A stretch of DNA of 64,000 bases from Lolium rigidum. Its lineage: Eukaryota; Streptophyta; Magnoliopsida; Poales; Poaceae. A program made the position numbers and the translations under genes. How positions within the stretch are numbered: position 1 is the first letter of the stretch; each line of letters opens with the position of its first letter. The notes under the pieces are model-generated. The model ran no database searches and was not told the origin of the DNA. It worked only from the letters and a program-made list of their open reading frames with translations. The stretch covers positions 334,101,090 through 334,165,089 of the forward strand of contig NC_061514.1 of the NCBI RefSeq assembly GCF_022539505.1, in the 5' to 3' direction. Shown piece after piece: positions 20,543-32,938 of this stretch.

Positions 20543-22210
20543 CTAGGAAAAATTGCCCGTGCGTTGCTACGGGTTTTTTCTATATTAAATTGGATACAAA
20601 AATCATGGGTAATATATCCACAAAAAAAATTATAAGTTTGTTCGTTTAGTCAACTATTGCATATTTAATTTGTAAAAACATATCACTTAGCTCAATGCAT
20701 TGCTACATTAGCGTTAACTTGTACTCCCTCCGTTCCTTTTTAATGGACTCGAATTTAGTACAAACTTGTACTAAATCTGAGTCAATTAAAAAAGAATGGA
20801 GGGGGTAATTATCATATGCATAGACAAAGCATTGTAGGAAAAAAATATGATTGTATTTTGGTATTAAAATATATTCATTTGCTATTGTAAATTAATATTG
20901 GATCAGGCGTTGGATCTAGATACGTCTACGGGTCGTCCCACCATTAATAATGGAAGCTCTTTTTTTTTTTGCATTTGTCGCCCCATTGTTCCAAATGATG
21001 CTCTTTCTTGACGTCCACATTTTCATGTTTAGAAATGCCTAACATATCAATCAATGTGTACTTTTAAGACTATTTCTGACAAATTTAGGGCTTTGTGTAG
21101 AAGTGAATTGCATATCAAAATTTTCCAAGGCAGAGACAAATTTTAAGACTATTTCTGTCAAAAAATTCCAAGGCAGAGACAAATTTTCATGTTTCGAAAT
21201 GGCTAACATATCAATCTATGTGTACTTTTACCATTAGGGCTTTGCTGATTCAGAATGATTGTATCCGAACACAGTTTTTGCTGTCCTGAAATTAAGTTTG
21301 CAAAGCTAAAACGAACAGATCAATAAACCATGGAACAAAAGTTCGTGAATTCTACCTGGACATCACGAGAAAAGAGCCCGTCCACCCAAAGCCGTGTTTC
21401 CTTAATCGCAGCCAGCAGAACCAACAGGCGAGACGCGCCACGGACGTCGATGCCCAGGCGCCGCTGACAATGCACGCGCACATCACCCAGCAAGAGCCTT
21501 CCTCCTGGATCCATTTTCCTTGGCCCAATTTATTTTTTAGAACGCATCGCATACATATGAGGTAGAAATTCCGGCCGCTAGATCCATGAATCGATCAAAA
21601 ATTATTTCTGTATCTTCTCCAGATCGAGGCGGTCGCTGTTGCACAAGAAGTTCTCCACGAAGCTGAATGAGTCTGCAAGTCAAGTTGGAGTTGAGGTAGC
21701 AGAGGAGCGCCTCCATTTACAGGCCCGCCTCGCTGGAGAGCGCACAGGTTGAGACGTACACACTGAGGCCGTGCATCCCTCCCGATGGCGCGATTCTTCG
21801 GCTGGATCGATACGAACAGCGGACACGCGGATTCCATCGAAATTTGGAACCCCTGCGCCCTGCGGCCCTGCCGCCGGTGAGGAGGTCGAGCACCACGAAG
21901 CGGCGAGCTCAGCCACCGCGGAAAGCCCCAGACCTCTCCACTGCGCACGGGCCAAGCCCTCGCACCCGTCCTCGTAGAAAAGGGAAATGCCTACGCGCCA
22001 CGGCCGGGAGCAACTTGCAGCTTGACGCGGATTTGGGGATTGAGGGGAACGCGCTGATGTGGGGACGAAGGACTCGATTTTTTCAGTTCGATGGATAACG
22101 CTTCGAAAGGACTTGGCGGTGGCAGCCCCTGTAATTTTCACAGAAAAGTCAGGGCAGAAAAAACGGACGAAAATTTAAGGGAGAAACCTTCCTTCCTTTA
22201 TTAGTAGGTA
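20543..22210 (-). mobile_element. Helitron 2 (H2), joined directly to H1 and H3
   Basis: Minus strand: starts TACCTACTAATAAAGGAAGG (right end; the expected TCTA before it is missing) and ends with the hairpin CCCGTAGCAACGCACGGG, a short T-rich spacer and CTAG (20546-20543). The 5' end matches that of H1 over some 40 bp, so they belong to one family. Inside are a Stowaway MITE, a direct repeat of about 160 bp period (21018-21245, with 'ggctaacatatcaat'-type sequence), and minus-strand ORFs near 21320-21552 and in a GC-rich stretch at 21680-22141 that I cannot name. Confidence 0.7.
20724..20805. mobile_element. Stowaway MITE
   Basis: 82 bp, ends CTCCCTCCGTTCCTTTTTAA and its imperfect inverse, flanked by TA (20722-20723, 20806-20807). 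These are the Stowaway (Tc1/mariner) hallmarks. Confidence 0.9.
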
Positions 22211-23192
22211 CTAGTTGAATGCCCGTGCGTTGCCACTATGTTTTCTAGAAGTTTCGTCATCACATCATATCACAACACATGGTGCTGCATTTGAGTTTTG
22301 TCCCTCCCTAGTCAGCGAGTTTTTTAAACGACAGCATGACATGCAAAAGTGAACATACAACAAGATAAATCTATAACTCATACGGAGTATTGAACATGCA
22401 CTAAAAAGGAGAGCACATTTATCAGTGAAACTACAAAAATATAATTGTGAAGAAATGGAGGGAAAAGTAATGACCAGGAAGATTAGCATATAACACAGGC
22501 AATACTAACTTATCAAAGGAACACTATAATTCTTGTAGATAGAATTGAACCTAATTCCCATACAATTATCGATATCATTTTAAAATAGGACTATAGCACA
22601 ATGTCAGGTAATTCTATAATTCAGCGATGTCACATGATCAGATAAAAATAGGCACATTGCATGTACCATGTACCATGTTACATGTAAAGTTTGGTAAGAT
22701 GCCATGTTCTCATGTCTCAAACTTCTTTCACTTTTATTGAATTTAGGAACTTCAAAGAAATTATTCCAAGTAGAAAACACACAAGGAAAACCAAATTGAT
22801 GTCACCAGTACTTAGCTTTCATATCATTCCTATGCTCCAATCATAGGTAGGAAACACGATAACACATCCATACATTATGCCTATATACAATATTCCTGAT
22901 TCTGAGCACTAAGCTTATGATAGAGAGATGATCATCTTACGAGAGATAGATGATCATCTACTGTATCATTTTAACACAACATTTAACACTACCACTATAA
23001 CTTCTTCAGCGCGTATTGTCACACCGTTGAGCGCTCATTCTCCTTGGTTGGGCTCTTGTGAATCGGCTGTTAACAGTTCTAGCATCATGTTCTCCTCTTC
23101 ATGGCGGATAGTTGCTGTAGAAAAGAATGGTTTATGTTAGGAAAGGCACCTAAAAATTCACAGCAATGACTTGGTGTAAGGGCATCACTTAC

Positions 23193-23418
23193 CAACACAG
23201 CTAGCATACTCCAGCCGCATACGCGATATTTCCTCCATGAAGTCAGTCATCATCAAAGCATGAAGTGTGTGTTTCATGGATGGGGAATCCGGCATGTAGG
23301 GATGCCCAAGAGTCGCAATGGAAGCCAGGGTTTCAGCGTATCGTTTAGCCCTCAACCTACACGTGTCTGACGACGCTAAGAAGGATAGCATTTTGATGCA
23401 CTCGCTTTGAACCGTTGG
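23193..23418 (-). pseudogene. Captured exon in Helitron 3
   Basis: An open 75-codon stretch bounded by 'catgcag' upstream and 'gtaagt' downstream on the minus strand. It reads PTVQSECIKMLSFLASS...RLRAKRYAETLASIATLGHP and ends RMRLEYASCV. Its helical, leucine-rich pattern would suit an ARM/HEAT-like repeat protein, but I do not recognise it. Confidence 0.5.
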
Positions 23419-24545
23419 CTGCATGATAAATGGAAACATGTAACACAAATGTCCGTACGGAAACATGTAACAAATCTAGACCTTTTTTCTTGGACAACTA
23501 ATATTGCGTGCTTGCATCACTCATTCCACTCCAAATAATGTATCAGTTTTCACTAATTTATTTGTGGCATACTTACAGGCATATGCTAGACAAAGAATAA
23601 GTTTTTCCTAAATAGGAAAGCACTATTTAGAATTCTCAACTCCATTTTAGTGGACATAACGACAAGATAGCATGGCAGCACCAAATAATTAAGCTTGCGG
23701 GTCAGATGATTATCTATGCCCATCTTTCAGTCTGTTTTCTGAAATCATAACTATTGGCGTCTAGTATATCAATACCAATGCCATTCATTCTTAAATGTTC
23801 CCTGCGTATACTGTGGCCGCTATGATTAAGTTACCCTGTAAATTAAATTTTGCCAGGGTGCTTCTGACTACTCACGGTGCTAAACAAGGAGAATAAGCAG
23901 AGGTTAGCAAAGGTATTGCTATTGCTATACTTTACAGGGTAATCACTCACTAAGCAACATATGTTCACCCATTAACTTTCCATTCACACACAAATAAGCA
24001 GAAGTTAGCAAAGGTTTGTCAATGGTATTTTTGCAATTTATGAGGCTGAAGTGGATCCAACCTAGACTGCTAACAAACATGTAGAGTTCCCTTTTTCGTA
24101 AAACCACTTGTACTATGTCATCAAAGAAGAATGTTTTTTTCATGATCTATTTGCTCTAAATTGGTACCAGGATATCATGCACAAACATTTTAGAAGCTTG
24201 CATGATATTTGTCACACAAAAGCTTGTAATATAAGATGTCTGTAACAAATAACAACACACTTGATTTCGGTAAATTATTTTACCTTCCTTTTTCACTGAT
24301 GAGCGTTTTTCCTTAGGAGTTCCTCACGGCTTCTTAGCAGCAAGATCTACAAATAATGATAGAAAATTCAGGAAGATGAAAATGTCAAACATGAAATCAC
24401 TCATGTGTATGAAGACGACAAAATACACCAATTTCATATTGTGATCAAAATCGTAGTTACCTAAGCTATGAACTAATTGGTTCAAACCACTTCAAGAGAA
24501 AAGAACGATGACATGGCAATTAGAAAACAAGATGGCGACTATTAC

Positions 24546-24708
24546 CATGGTTTTTAAGGCGACGCCTTGGCGCCTTAAGGAGGGAGGGTGCTTTGGCGCC
24601 TACGCGACGCCTAGGCGGACGCTTTGGACGCCTAGGCACCTAAAGCGGCCGTTTTTACAAAGCAGAGGGGGAGTGCCCTGACGCCTAAGCGACACTTTTT
24701 AAACCATG
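24546..24708. mobile_element. hAT-like MITE, copy in repeat 1
   Basis: Inverted ends CATGGTTTTTAAGGCGACGC and GCGACACTTTTTAAACCATG with GC-rich 'gacgcctaggcg' repeats between them. Flanks ACTATTAC and ATTATTAC agree at 7 of 8 bases, an 8 bp target duplication that suits hAT. The second copy at 28842-29004 arose with the tandem duplication. Confidence 0.6.
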
Positions 24709-25358
24709 ATTATTACATACACACCTAGAGATATAGCAAGTTGATAAAAAAAATAGCAATTTACAAAATTGTGTGATGGATCAGCTACCAATCTATACAT
24801 GACCATTTGTCTGTTTTCAGTAAGAAATTGGTACCCAAGACAGTTGAGATATGTGCAACAATACGACACACTTGTTCTTAAATTCCTATATGGGACAAGT
24901 TCACACAAAATAAACCATAAATATATTCTTGTACTTTAATTTCTTGCTTTGTGCATTGGAGCAACTGACATCTATCTAAACTAAAAGTTTGCAGGCCTAG
25001 CACCGGACAACATAATAAAGAAGAATAGGTGGCAGAGCAGTTTAACCAATAAATGGTCCTGTTAAATATTAGATTAGACTATATTTTGATCATTCATAAC
25101 TGACATGGGAGCAAGCAAATCATTCTTAACACATCCAACTGTTTGAAGGTATGCATCGTCCAGAACACATCAGACAATTTTGAATTATTTCAGGTAAGAC
25201 CTATATGACATACAGACAACATGAGAACTTGTGTGTATGCAGCAGGCAAAATAGATAGCCATCAAAAATTCTATATGAGATATACTTAGGTGTACCCCAG
25301 TGACGTATGCACTTTGATACTGAACTTGAGGTGTAATGAATACACAAATCTCTATTAC

Positions 25359-25479
25359 CTAGTCACCCAGCTCAACAAAACGGATCTGAGCAGAAGGTTG
25401 CACTCCTTCAACTGTGATGTATATCTTCCAAGTGCCCTCGCAATGCTAGGATATCCCCCTCCAGATCCACCACCTCCAC
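25359..25479 (-). pseudogene. Captured exon, glycine-rich
   Basis: Minus strand, between 'ttcttgcag' and 'gtaatag'. In one frame it reads GGGGSGGGYPSIARALGRYT then SQLKECNLLLRSVLLSWVT. It is repeated at 29655-29775. Like the exon at 27331-27442 it starts GTGGAGG directly after the acceptor. Origin unknown. Confidence 0.4.
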
Positions 25480-27330
25480 CTGCAAGAAAAGAACAATCCC
25501 AGTTCTTAAATGCATGTACACTTGATCAGTTCTTGTTTTCTTCAGGCATAGATGACGAAGATGATCCATCAAAAATACTTGATCAGTTAACAAATGGTGG
25601 TACATCAGTTCACAAAAATATGATATTAATCCTCTATAATAGTCAAAATAGTGCGGTCATTTTATTGTTTGCAATTAACAACAATAGTATAAACCAGAAA
25701 GACATAACCGGATTTTGGTAATGAAGCACAGTGACTACGTATGCACATATTTGATACAATGTATGAATGACTTCAGAGTTTCTTATGTAACATTACAAAT
25801 TAAATAGAATTATAAATGATGAATCGACAAGCTCTAGGAGGCAATCAGATAATAGCATGGATATAAAACATCTTTTCTCATATTGGGAAGCCATCCTGAA
25901 ACATGATACCAAGCAAACTTAAGATAGTCCTCAGGTTTATGACCGGGATGGGGGAAACACACCAAAACCACATTAAAATAAGGCCACAAAGAGATATTAA
26001 AGTATGTCATCTTGTACAATGTCCTCCAGAAGGTAAGCAAATAATACAAAGAGGCCAGAGTATGATCACAGTCATAGGTTTGATGCTTCACTGGTGAATT
26101 TTGCAGATTCAGGATTCTTATATCATATCAGATTCCTTGAAGAAATTGCTATTTCGCATCCAAGTTGGTTCGATAATGTGATAGCCTACTCAAAATGCTA
26201 TTGAACCCTGTCAGATGATCAAATAAATCTAATCGTAAGTAACTCTGTACAATAACCTATCTGTATTGAACCTAATATTGAGTAACCCTAGTACAATAAC
26301 CATCTATACAAGATAAAGACTGGCACGTTGCAGTTCATCTATCAAACAGGCAAAGGGCTCATATATGTTTTTGTAATCCGAGTGGCACACAGAGAAATCT
26401 CACCAAACAATAAGGTGATCTCCAATTATAATAGGATGAATGTGTAGATAGAAAATAAACAATGAAAATATGACAACAATATTAAACGGTCATATCTACT
26501 TGATGAACCTAATCGAAATACCATTTGTACGCACAAAATAAGAATTGGTGTTTTTTTTTTATAATGGTTGAAGAAAATGGTGTCATAAAGGACATGTATA
26601 TATTATCAAGAAGTTTAAGTTTGAAATCTGGAAGAAAAAAAGGAAAACACCAATTCATAAGCTTGTCTGCACTCTGCAATATATATGTGTATTTGGTAGA
26701 ACGAAAATGTCAAACATCAAAAGACTAGTTGAAAGAATACACATCGGAAGTGAGACCTTCGTAATGGTAGGAGAAATGTGGTCTGTTTTTTGGAGTGTAA
26801 CCTGTATATTGGCTCGGATTGGGTGACCAAAGGAAGCTTCAGATGATAACCTACCAACAGAGAAATAATAATTAGTGAAAAGGCACTAAAACCGAGTTGA
26901 AAAGCAAAAAAGAAAAATTGAAAGAATGTGAGGGAGAGATAGTTTTCAAGAGAACATACTCTCCAGAAAGTACTTTCTAAAAATCACGCCAAGTTTATCA
27001 AGAGAAACTATTCTAGAATTGATCTAGTAAGCATAAGCCTCAGACAATTAAGGTTGATGTATCTGTCAGTTTACTCAGTTGTTGGCGTACCATTGTATAC
27101 TACAACCTCTAATTTCGAATTTATCTTTCTTGTAGGTCCTATTGAGCATGTAAGCTTCTCTGTCAGACAAGTTTGTCCACAAATCAAAAAGTACTCTGCG
27201 AGATGATATGATATCTTAAGTTTAAAAAGACGATCTGATATGTGCTTCCATGCTTCTAACAGCACAAGTCTTTCTCAAAAAAAAAAGCACAAGTCTTGTG
27301 AGGACTAATGAACATACATATGTTTATTAC

Positions 27331-27442
27331 CTCAACCAGAAGAAGGAACCGGATTCGAGCAGCACGAAGCGGACGCAGAACTCCTTTGTGTACCTTGCAG
27401 TTGCCACCGCGCGATGGTACACTGTCCTGGAACCGCCTCCAC
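27331..27442 (-). pseudogene. Captured exon
   Basis: Minus strand, between 'gacgtgcag' and 'gtaataaa'. One frame reads GGGSRTVYHRAVATARYTKE then FCVRFVLLESGSFFWLR. The same exon lies at 31626-31737. To its right is a GC-rich block with long overlapping ORFs (27463-27858, minus) that looks like the upstream exon and 5' region of the captured gene. Not recognised. Confidence 0.4.
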
Positions 27443-28254
27443 CTGCACGTCATGAATAACAATCAAACCAAAAGAGCAAGCAGCAAAATTGCCTGGGGAT
27501 GCAGGGAGACGATGTCGAGGAGTGAATCAGACCAACCCTTCTTCGGCCAAAGATGCCACGTAAGGAGCAGGACAACGTCCTGTGCACACCCTCCTGACTT
27601 GCTGGTTGGGGACGAGCAAGATGGACGGCGTAACGGCGTGGCCACTGCAGGCGGCGTCGGACCGGTTGGACGCTCGGAGGTATACAGGCGGCGGCAACAG
27701 CTGGTCTGGTCGCCGGATTCGAGAGAGCTGGCGGGGAGGCGAGACGAGAACAAGGGTGGGGAGGGGCGCCTTGAGAATTTTGTACTGGCCGAGTTTGTAT
27801 TCACCACGACCTCCACGATCTGCGGTTGCCACGCACGGAGCTGACCGGCGGTTGCCATGGATCGACCCGCACGGGGCTGACCGGTGGTTGTGAGGCGGCA
27901 CCGGGGGATTTACTCGGAGTCGAGGCGGGGAATAAGGCGACAGCGCCGGGCCGTCGGGTGTTGCCGGTGGTGCCGTGCGATGGGGCTGGGGTTCACGGGG
28001 CTGAGTTGGTCGGCGCAGCGAGAGGTTGAGGAGGGGGCGGAGGCGGGGACGATGATGGGGGCTCGGTTGGATCTTGGAGTGAAGACCGGGAGCGGGTGGA
28101 TCTGTTCTTTCGGGTTTTTTTTTCTGGTTTTTTTGCATTACAAGGCGTGCGGCGGTGCGGGACATTGGGAGCAGTTTTATTCGTGCGGGATAGCGGGAGA
28201 ACGCGCGAGACGACGTACCATGGACACCACCGCTAGAGCTTTAATATAGTAGAG

Positions 28255-31200
28255 ATATGTTCACCCATTAACTTTCCATTCACACACAAATAAGCAGAAG
28301 TTAGCAAAGGTTTGTCAATGGTATTTTTGCAATTTATGAGGCTGAAGTGGATCCAACCTAGACTGCTAACAAACATGTAGAGTTCCCTTTTTCGTAAAAC
28401 CACTTGTACTATGTCATCAAAGAAGAATGTTTTTTTCATGATCTATTTGCTCTAAATTGGTACCAGGATATCATGCACAAACATTTTAGAAGCTTGCATG
28501 ATATTTGTCACACAAAAGCTTGTAATATAAGATGTCTGTAACAAATAACAACACACTTGATTTCGGTAAATTATTTTACCTTCCTTTTTCACCGATGAGC
28601 GTTTTTCCTTAGGAGTTCCTCACGGCTTCTTAGCAGCAAGATCTACAAATAATGATAGAAAATTCAGGAAGATGAAAATGTCAAACATGAAATCACTCAT
28701 GTGTATGAAGACGACAAAATACACCAATTTCATATTGTGATCAAAATCGTAGTTACCTAAGCTATGAACTAATTGGTTCAAACCACTTCAAGAGAAAAGA
28801 ACGATGACATGGCAATTAGAAAACAAGATGGCGACTATTACCATGGTTTTTAAGGCGACGCCTTGGCGCCTTAAGGAGGGAGGGTGCTTTGGCGCCTACG
28901 CGACGCCTAGGCGGACGCTTTGGACGCCTAGGCACCTAAAGCGGCCGTTTTTACAAAGCAGAGGGGGAGTGCCCCGACGCCTAAGCGACACTTTTTAAAC
29001 CATGATTATTACATACACACCTAGAGATATAGCAAGTTGATAAAAAAAATAGCAATTTACAAAATTGTGTGATGGATCAGCTACCAATCTATACATGACC
29101 ATTTGTCTGTTTTCAGTAAGAAATTGGTACCCAAGACAGTTGAGATATGTGCAACAATACGACACACTTGTTCTTAAATTCCTATATGGGACAAGTTCAC
29201 ACAAAATAAACCATAAATATATTCTTGTACTTTAATTTCTTGCTTTGTGCATTGGAGCAACTGACATCTATCTAAACTAAAAGTTTGCAGGCCTGGCACC
29301 GGACAACATAATAAAGAAGAATAGGTGGCAGAGCAGTTTAACCAATAAATGGTCCTGTTAAATATTAGATTAGACTATATTTTGATCATTCATAACTGAC
29401 ATGGGAGCAAGCAAATCATTCTTAACACATCCAACTGTTTGAAGGTATGCATCGTCCAGAACACATCAGACAATTTTGAATTATTTCAGGTAAGACCTAT
29501 ATGACATACAGACAACATGAGAACTTGTGTGTATGCAGCAGGCAAAATAGATAGCCATCAAAAATTCTATATGAGATATACTTAGGTGTACCCCAGTGAC
29601 GTATGCACTTTGATACTGAACTTGAGGTGTAATGAATACACAAATCTCTATTACCTAGTCACCCAGCTCAACAAAACGGATCTGAGCAGAAGGTTGCACT
29701 CCTTCAACTGTGATGTATATCTTCCAAGTGCCCTCGCAATGCTAGGATATCCCCCTCCAGATCCACCACCTCCACCTGCAAGAAAAGAACAATCCCAGTT
29801 CTTAAATGCATGTACACTTGATCAGTTCTTGTTTTCTTCAGGCATAGATGACGAAGATGATCCATCAAAAATACTTGATCAGTTAACAAATGGTGGTACA
29901 TCAGTTCACAAAAATATGATATTAATCCTCTATAATAGTCAAAATAGTGCGGTCATTTTATTGTTTGCAATTAACAACAATAGTATAAACCAGAAAGACA
30001 TAACCGGATTTTGGTAATGAAGCACAGTGACTACGTATGCACATATTTGATACAATGTATGAATGACTTCAGAGTTTCTTATGTAACATTACAAATTAAA
30101 TAGAATTATAAATGATGAATCGACAAGCTCTAGGAGGCAATCAGATAATAGCATGGATATAAAACATCTTTTCTCATATTGGGAAGCCATCCTGAAACAT
30201 GATACCAAGCAAACTTAAGATAGTCCTCAGGTTTATGACCGGGATGGGGGAAACACACCAAAACCACATTAAAATAAGGCCACAAAGAGATATTAAAGTA
30301 TGTCATCTTGTACAATGTCCTCCAGAAGGTAAGCAAATAATACAAAGAGGCCAGAGTATGATCACAGTCATAGGTTTGATGCTTCACTGGTGAATTTTGC
30401 AGATTCAGGATTCTTATATCATATCAGATTCCTTGAAGAAATTGCTATTTCGCATCCAAGTTGGTTCGATAATGTGATAGCCTACTCAAAATGCTATTGA
30501 ACCCTGTCAGATGATCAAATAAATCTAATCGTAAGTAACTCTGTACAATAACCTATCTGTATTGAACCTAATATTGAGTAACCCTAGTACAATAACCATC
30601 TATACAAGATAAAGACTGGCACGTTGCAGTTCATCTATCAAACAGGCAAAGGGCTCATATATGTTTTTGTAATCCGAGTGGCACACAGAGAAATCTCACC
30701 AAACAATAAGGTGATCTCCAATTATAATAGGATGAATGTGTAGATAGAAAATAAACAATGAAAATATGACAACAATATTAAACGGTCATATCTACTTGAT
30801 GAACCTAATCGAAATACCATTTGTACGCACAAAATAAGAATTGGTGTTTTTTTTTTATAATGGTTGAAGAAAATGGTGTCATAAAGGACATGTATATATT
30901 ATCAAGAAGTTTAAGTTTGAAATCTGGAAGAAAAAAAGGAAAACACCAATTCATAAGCTTGTCTGCACTCTGCAATATATATGTGTATTTGGTAGAACGA
31001 AAATGTCAAACATCAAAAGACTGGTTGAAAGAATACACATCGGAAGTGAGACCTTCGTAATGGTAGGAGAAATGTGGTCTGTTTTTTGGAGTGTAACCTG
31101 TATATTGGCTCGGATTGGGTGACCAAAGGAAGCTTCAGATGATAACCTACCAACAGAGAAATAATAATTAGTGAAAAGGCACTAAAACCGAGTTGAAAAG

Positions 31201-32549
31201 CAAAAAGAAAAATTGAAAGAATGTGAGGGAGAGATAGTTTTCAAGAGAACATACTCTCCAGAAAGTACTTTCTAAAAATCACGCCAAGTTTATCAAGAGA
31301 AACTATTCTAGAATTGATCTAGTAAGCATAAGCCTCAGACAATTAAGGTTGATGTATCTGTCAGTTTACTCAGTTGTTGGCGTACCATTGTATACTACAA
31401 CCTCTAATTTCGAATTTATCTTTCTTGTAGGTCCTATTGAGCATGTAAGCTTCTCTGTCAGACAAGTTTGTCCACAAATCAAAAAGTACTCTGCGAGATG
31501 ATATGATATCTTAAGTTTAAAAAGACGATCTGATATGTGCTTCCATGCTTCTAACAGCACAAGTCTTTCTCAAAAAAAAAAGCACAAGTCTTGTGAGGAC
31601 TAATGAACATACATATGTTTATTACCTCAACCAGAAGAAGGAACCGGATTCGAGCAGCACGAAGCGGACGCAGAACTCCTTTGTGTACCTTGCAGTTGCC
31701 ACCGCGCGATGGTACACTGTCCTGGAACCGCCTCCACCTGCACGTCATGAATAACAATCAAACCAAAAGAGCAAGCAGCAAAATTGCCTGGGGATGCAGG
31801 GAGACGATGTCGAGGAGTGAATCAGACCAACCCTTCTTCGGCCAAAGATGCCACGTAAGGAGCAGGACAACGTCCTGTGCACACCCTCCTGACTTGCTGG
31901 TTGGGGACGAGCAAGATGGACGGCGTAACGGCGTGGCCACTGCAGGCGGCGTCGGACCGGTTGGACGCTCGGAGGTATACAGGCGGCGGCAACAGCTGGT
32001 CTGGTCGCCGGATTCGAGAGAGCTGGCGGGGAGGCGAGACGAGAACAAGGGTGGGGAGGGGCGCCTTGAGAATTTTGTACTGGCCGAGTTTGTATTCACC
32101 ACGACCTCCACGATCTGCAGTTGCCACGCACGGAGCTGACCGGCGGTTGCCATGGATCGACCCGCACGGGGCTGACCGGTGGTTGTGAGGCGGCACCGGG
32201 GGATTTACTCGGAGTCGAGGCGGGGAATAAGGCGACAGCGCCAGGCCGTCGGGTGTTGCCGGTGGTGCTGTGCGATGGGGCTGGGGTTCACGGGGCTGAG
32301 TTGGTCGGCGCAGCGAGAGGTTGAGGAGGGGGCGGAGGCGGGGACGATGATGGGGGCTCGGTTGGATCTTGGAGTGAAGACTGGGAGCGGGTGGATCTGT
32401 TCTTTCGGGTTTTTTTTCTGGTTTTTTTGCATTACAAGGCGTGCGGCGGTGCGGGACATTGGGAGCAGTTTTATTCGTGCGGGATAGCGGGAGAACGCGC
32501 GAGACGACGTACCATGGACACCACCGCTAGAGCTTTAATATAGTAGAGA
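28255..32549. repeat. Tandem duplication, copy 2 (4295 bp)
   Basis: Second direct copy, ending at the outer Helitron 5' terminus (32549). The junction at 28253-28257 shares ATA with both parent sequences (gagATAgat at the outer end, aacATAtgt at 23959), a 3 bp microhomology. It contains the MITE copy at 28842-29004 and the exon copies at 29655-29775 and 31626-31737. Confidence 0.97.
28842..29004. mobile_element. hAT-like MITE, copy in repeat 2
   Basis: Same element as 24546-24708, carried along by the tandem duplication; one base differs in the interior (gccccgacg against gccctgacg). Confidence 0.6.
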
Positions 32550-32938
32550 TAGATATAGATTTGTCATATTTTGAGTAAATTCAGAAATACATAACAAAAA
32601 AATGGAATCTAGGAAATTATTAGTAACATCTAGATTTGAGAAAACTCACGAGTATTTGGTGTACACAACTATAAGATATCTAGATAACTATTAGTAAAAG
32701 ATAGTATATTTTGAGAGAAAACCATGAGAATTTGGTGTATTCATCTGAAGGAAGCAATCAATTACCTGCAACGACATGAATGCAGGTAAAGATGAATTGT
32801 CAAAACCATGAAAACACAAATAAATATATGGAAAGAGGATACAATGATGGAACTTAATCTGATTACATAATTAACTGTATTTTCCATTCCTTATTGAAAC
32901 TGCTTTCTTCATCTAAGATGACATCGGCCAGATGCAAC
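32550..32938. repeat. Segmental duplication unit A, part 3
   Basis: Resumes alignment with unit B (about 45204-45580) after the Helitron block. Unit A has about 10 extra bases (agatatagat) at the join. It ends with AGATGCAAC, the left target duplication of the next insertion. Confidence 0.9.

Larger units (their letters stand above)
23959..28254. repeat. Tandem duplication, copy 1 (4296 bp)
   Basis: Direct repeat with 28255-32549, constant offset 4296 (4295 after a one-base loss near 26911/31206). I count about a dozen differences, so identity is about 99.7 percent. Copy 1 ends exactly at a second copy of the Helitron 5' terminus (28255). It holds a MITE (24546-24708), exon-like pieces (25359-25479, 27331-27442) and a GC-rich segment (27340-28190). 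Confidence 0.97.
22211..32549 (-). mobile_element. Helitron 3 (H3) with internal tandem duplication
   Basis: Minus strand: starts TCTCTACTATATTAAAGCTC (right end 32549) and ends GCAACGCACGGGCATTCAAC then CTAG (22214-22211). The following plus-strand base is T (32550), giving the A|T insertion site together with A4017 for the whole Helitron block. The start differs from H1/H2, so it is another subfamily. There is no Rep/helicase gene. The interior carries exon-like pieces in the Helitron's own direction with GT-AG borders, consistent with gene capture. From 22215 to 23958 the only coding-like piece is the exon at 23193-23418. Confidence 0.7.

Noticed and set aside
27463..28165. Minus-strand ORFs of 131 and 212 codons as intact genes
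   Set aside because: Proline/serine-rich, in different frames, repeated with changes at 31758-32196, and inside a Helitron; at best captured exon pieces.
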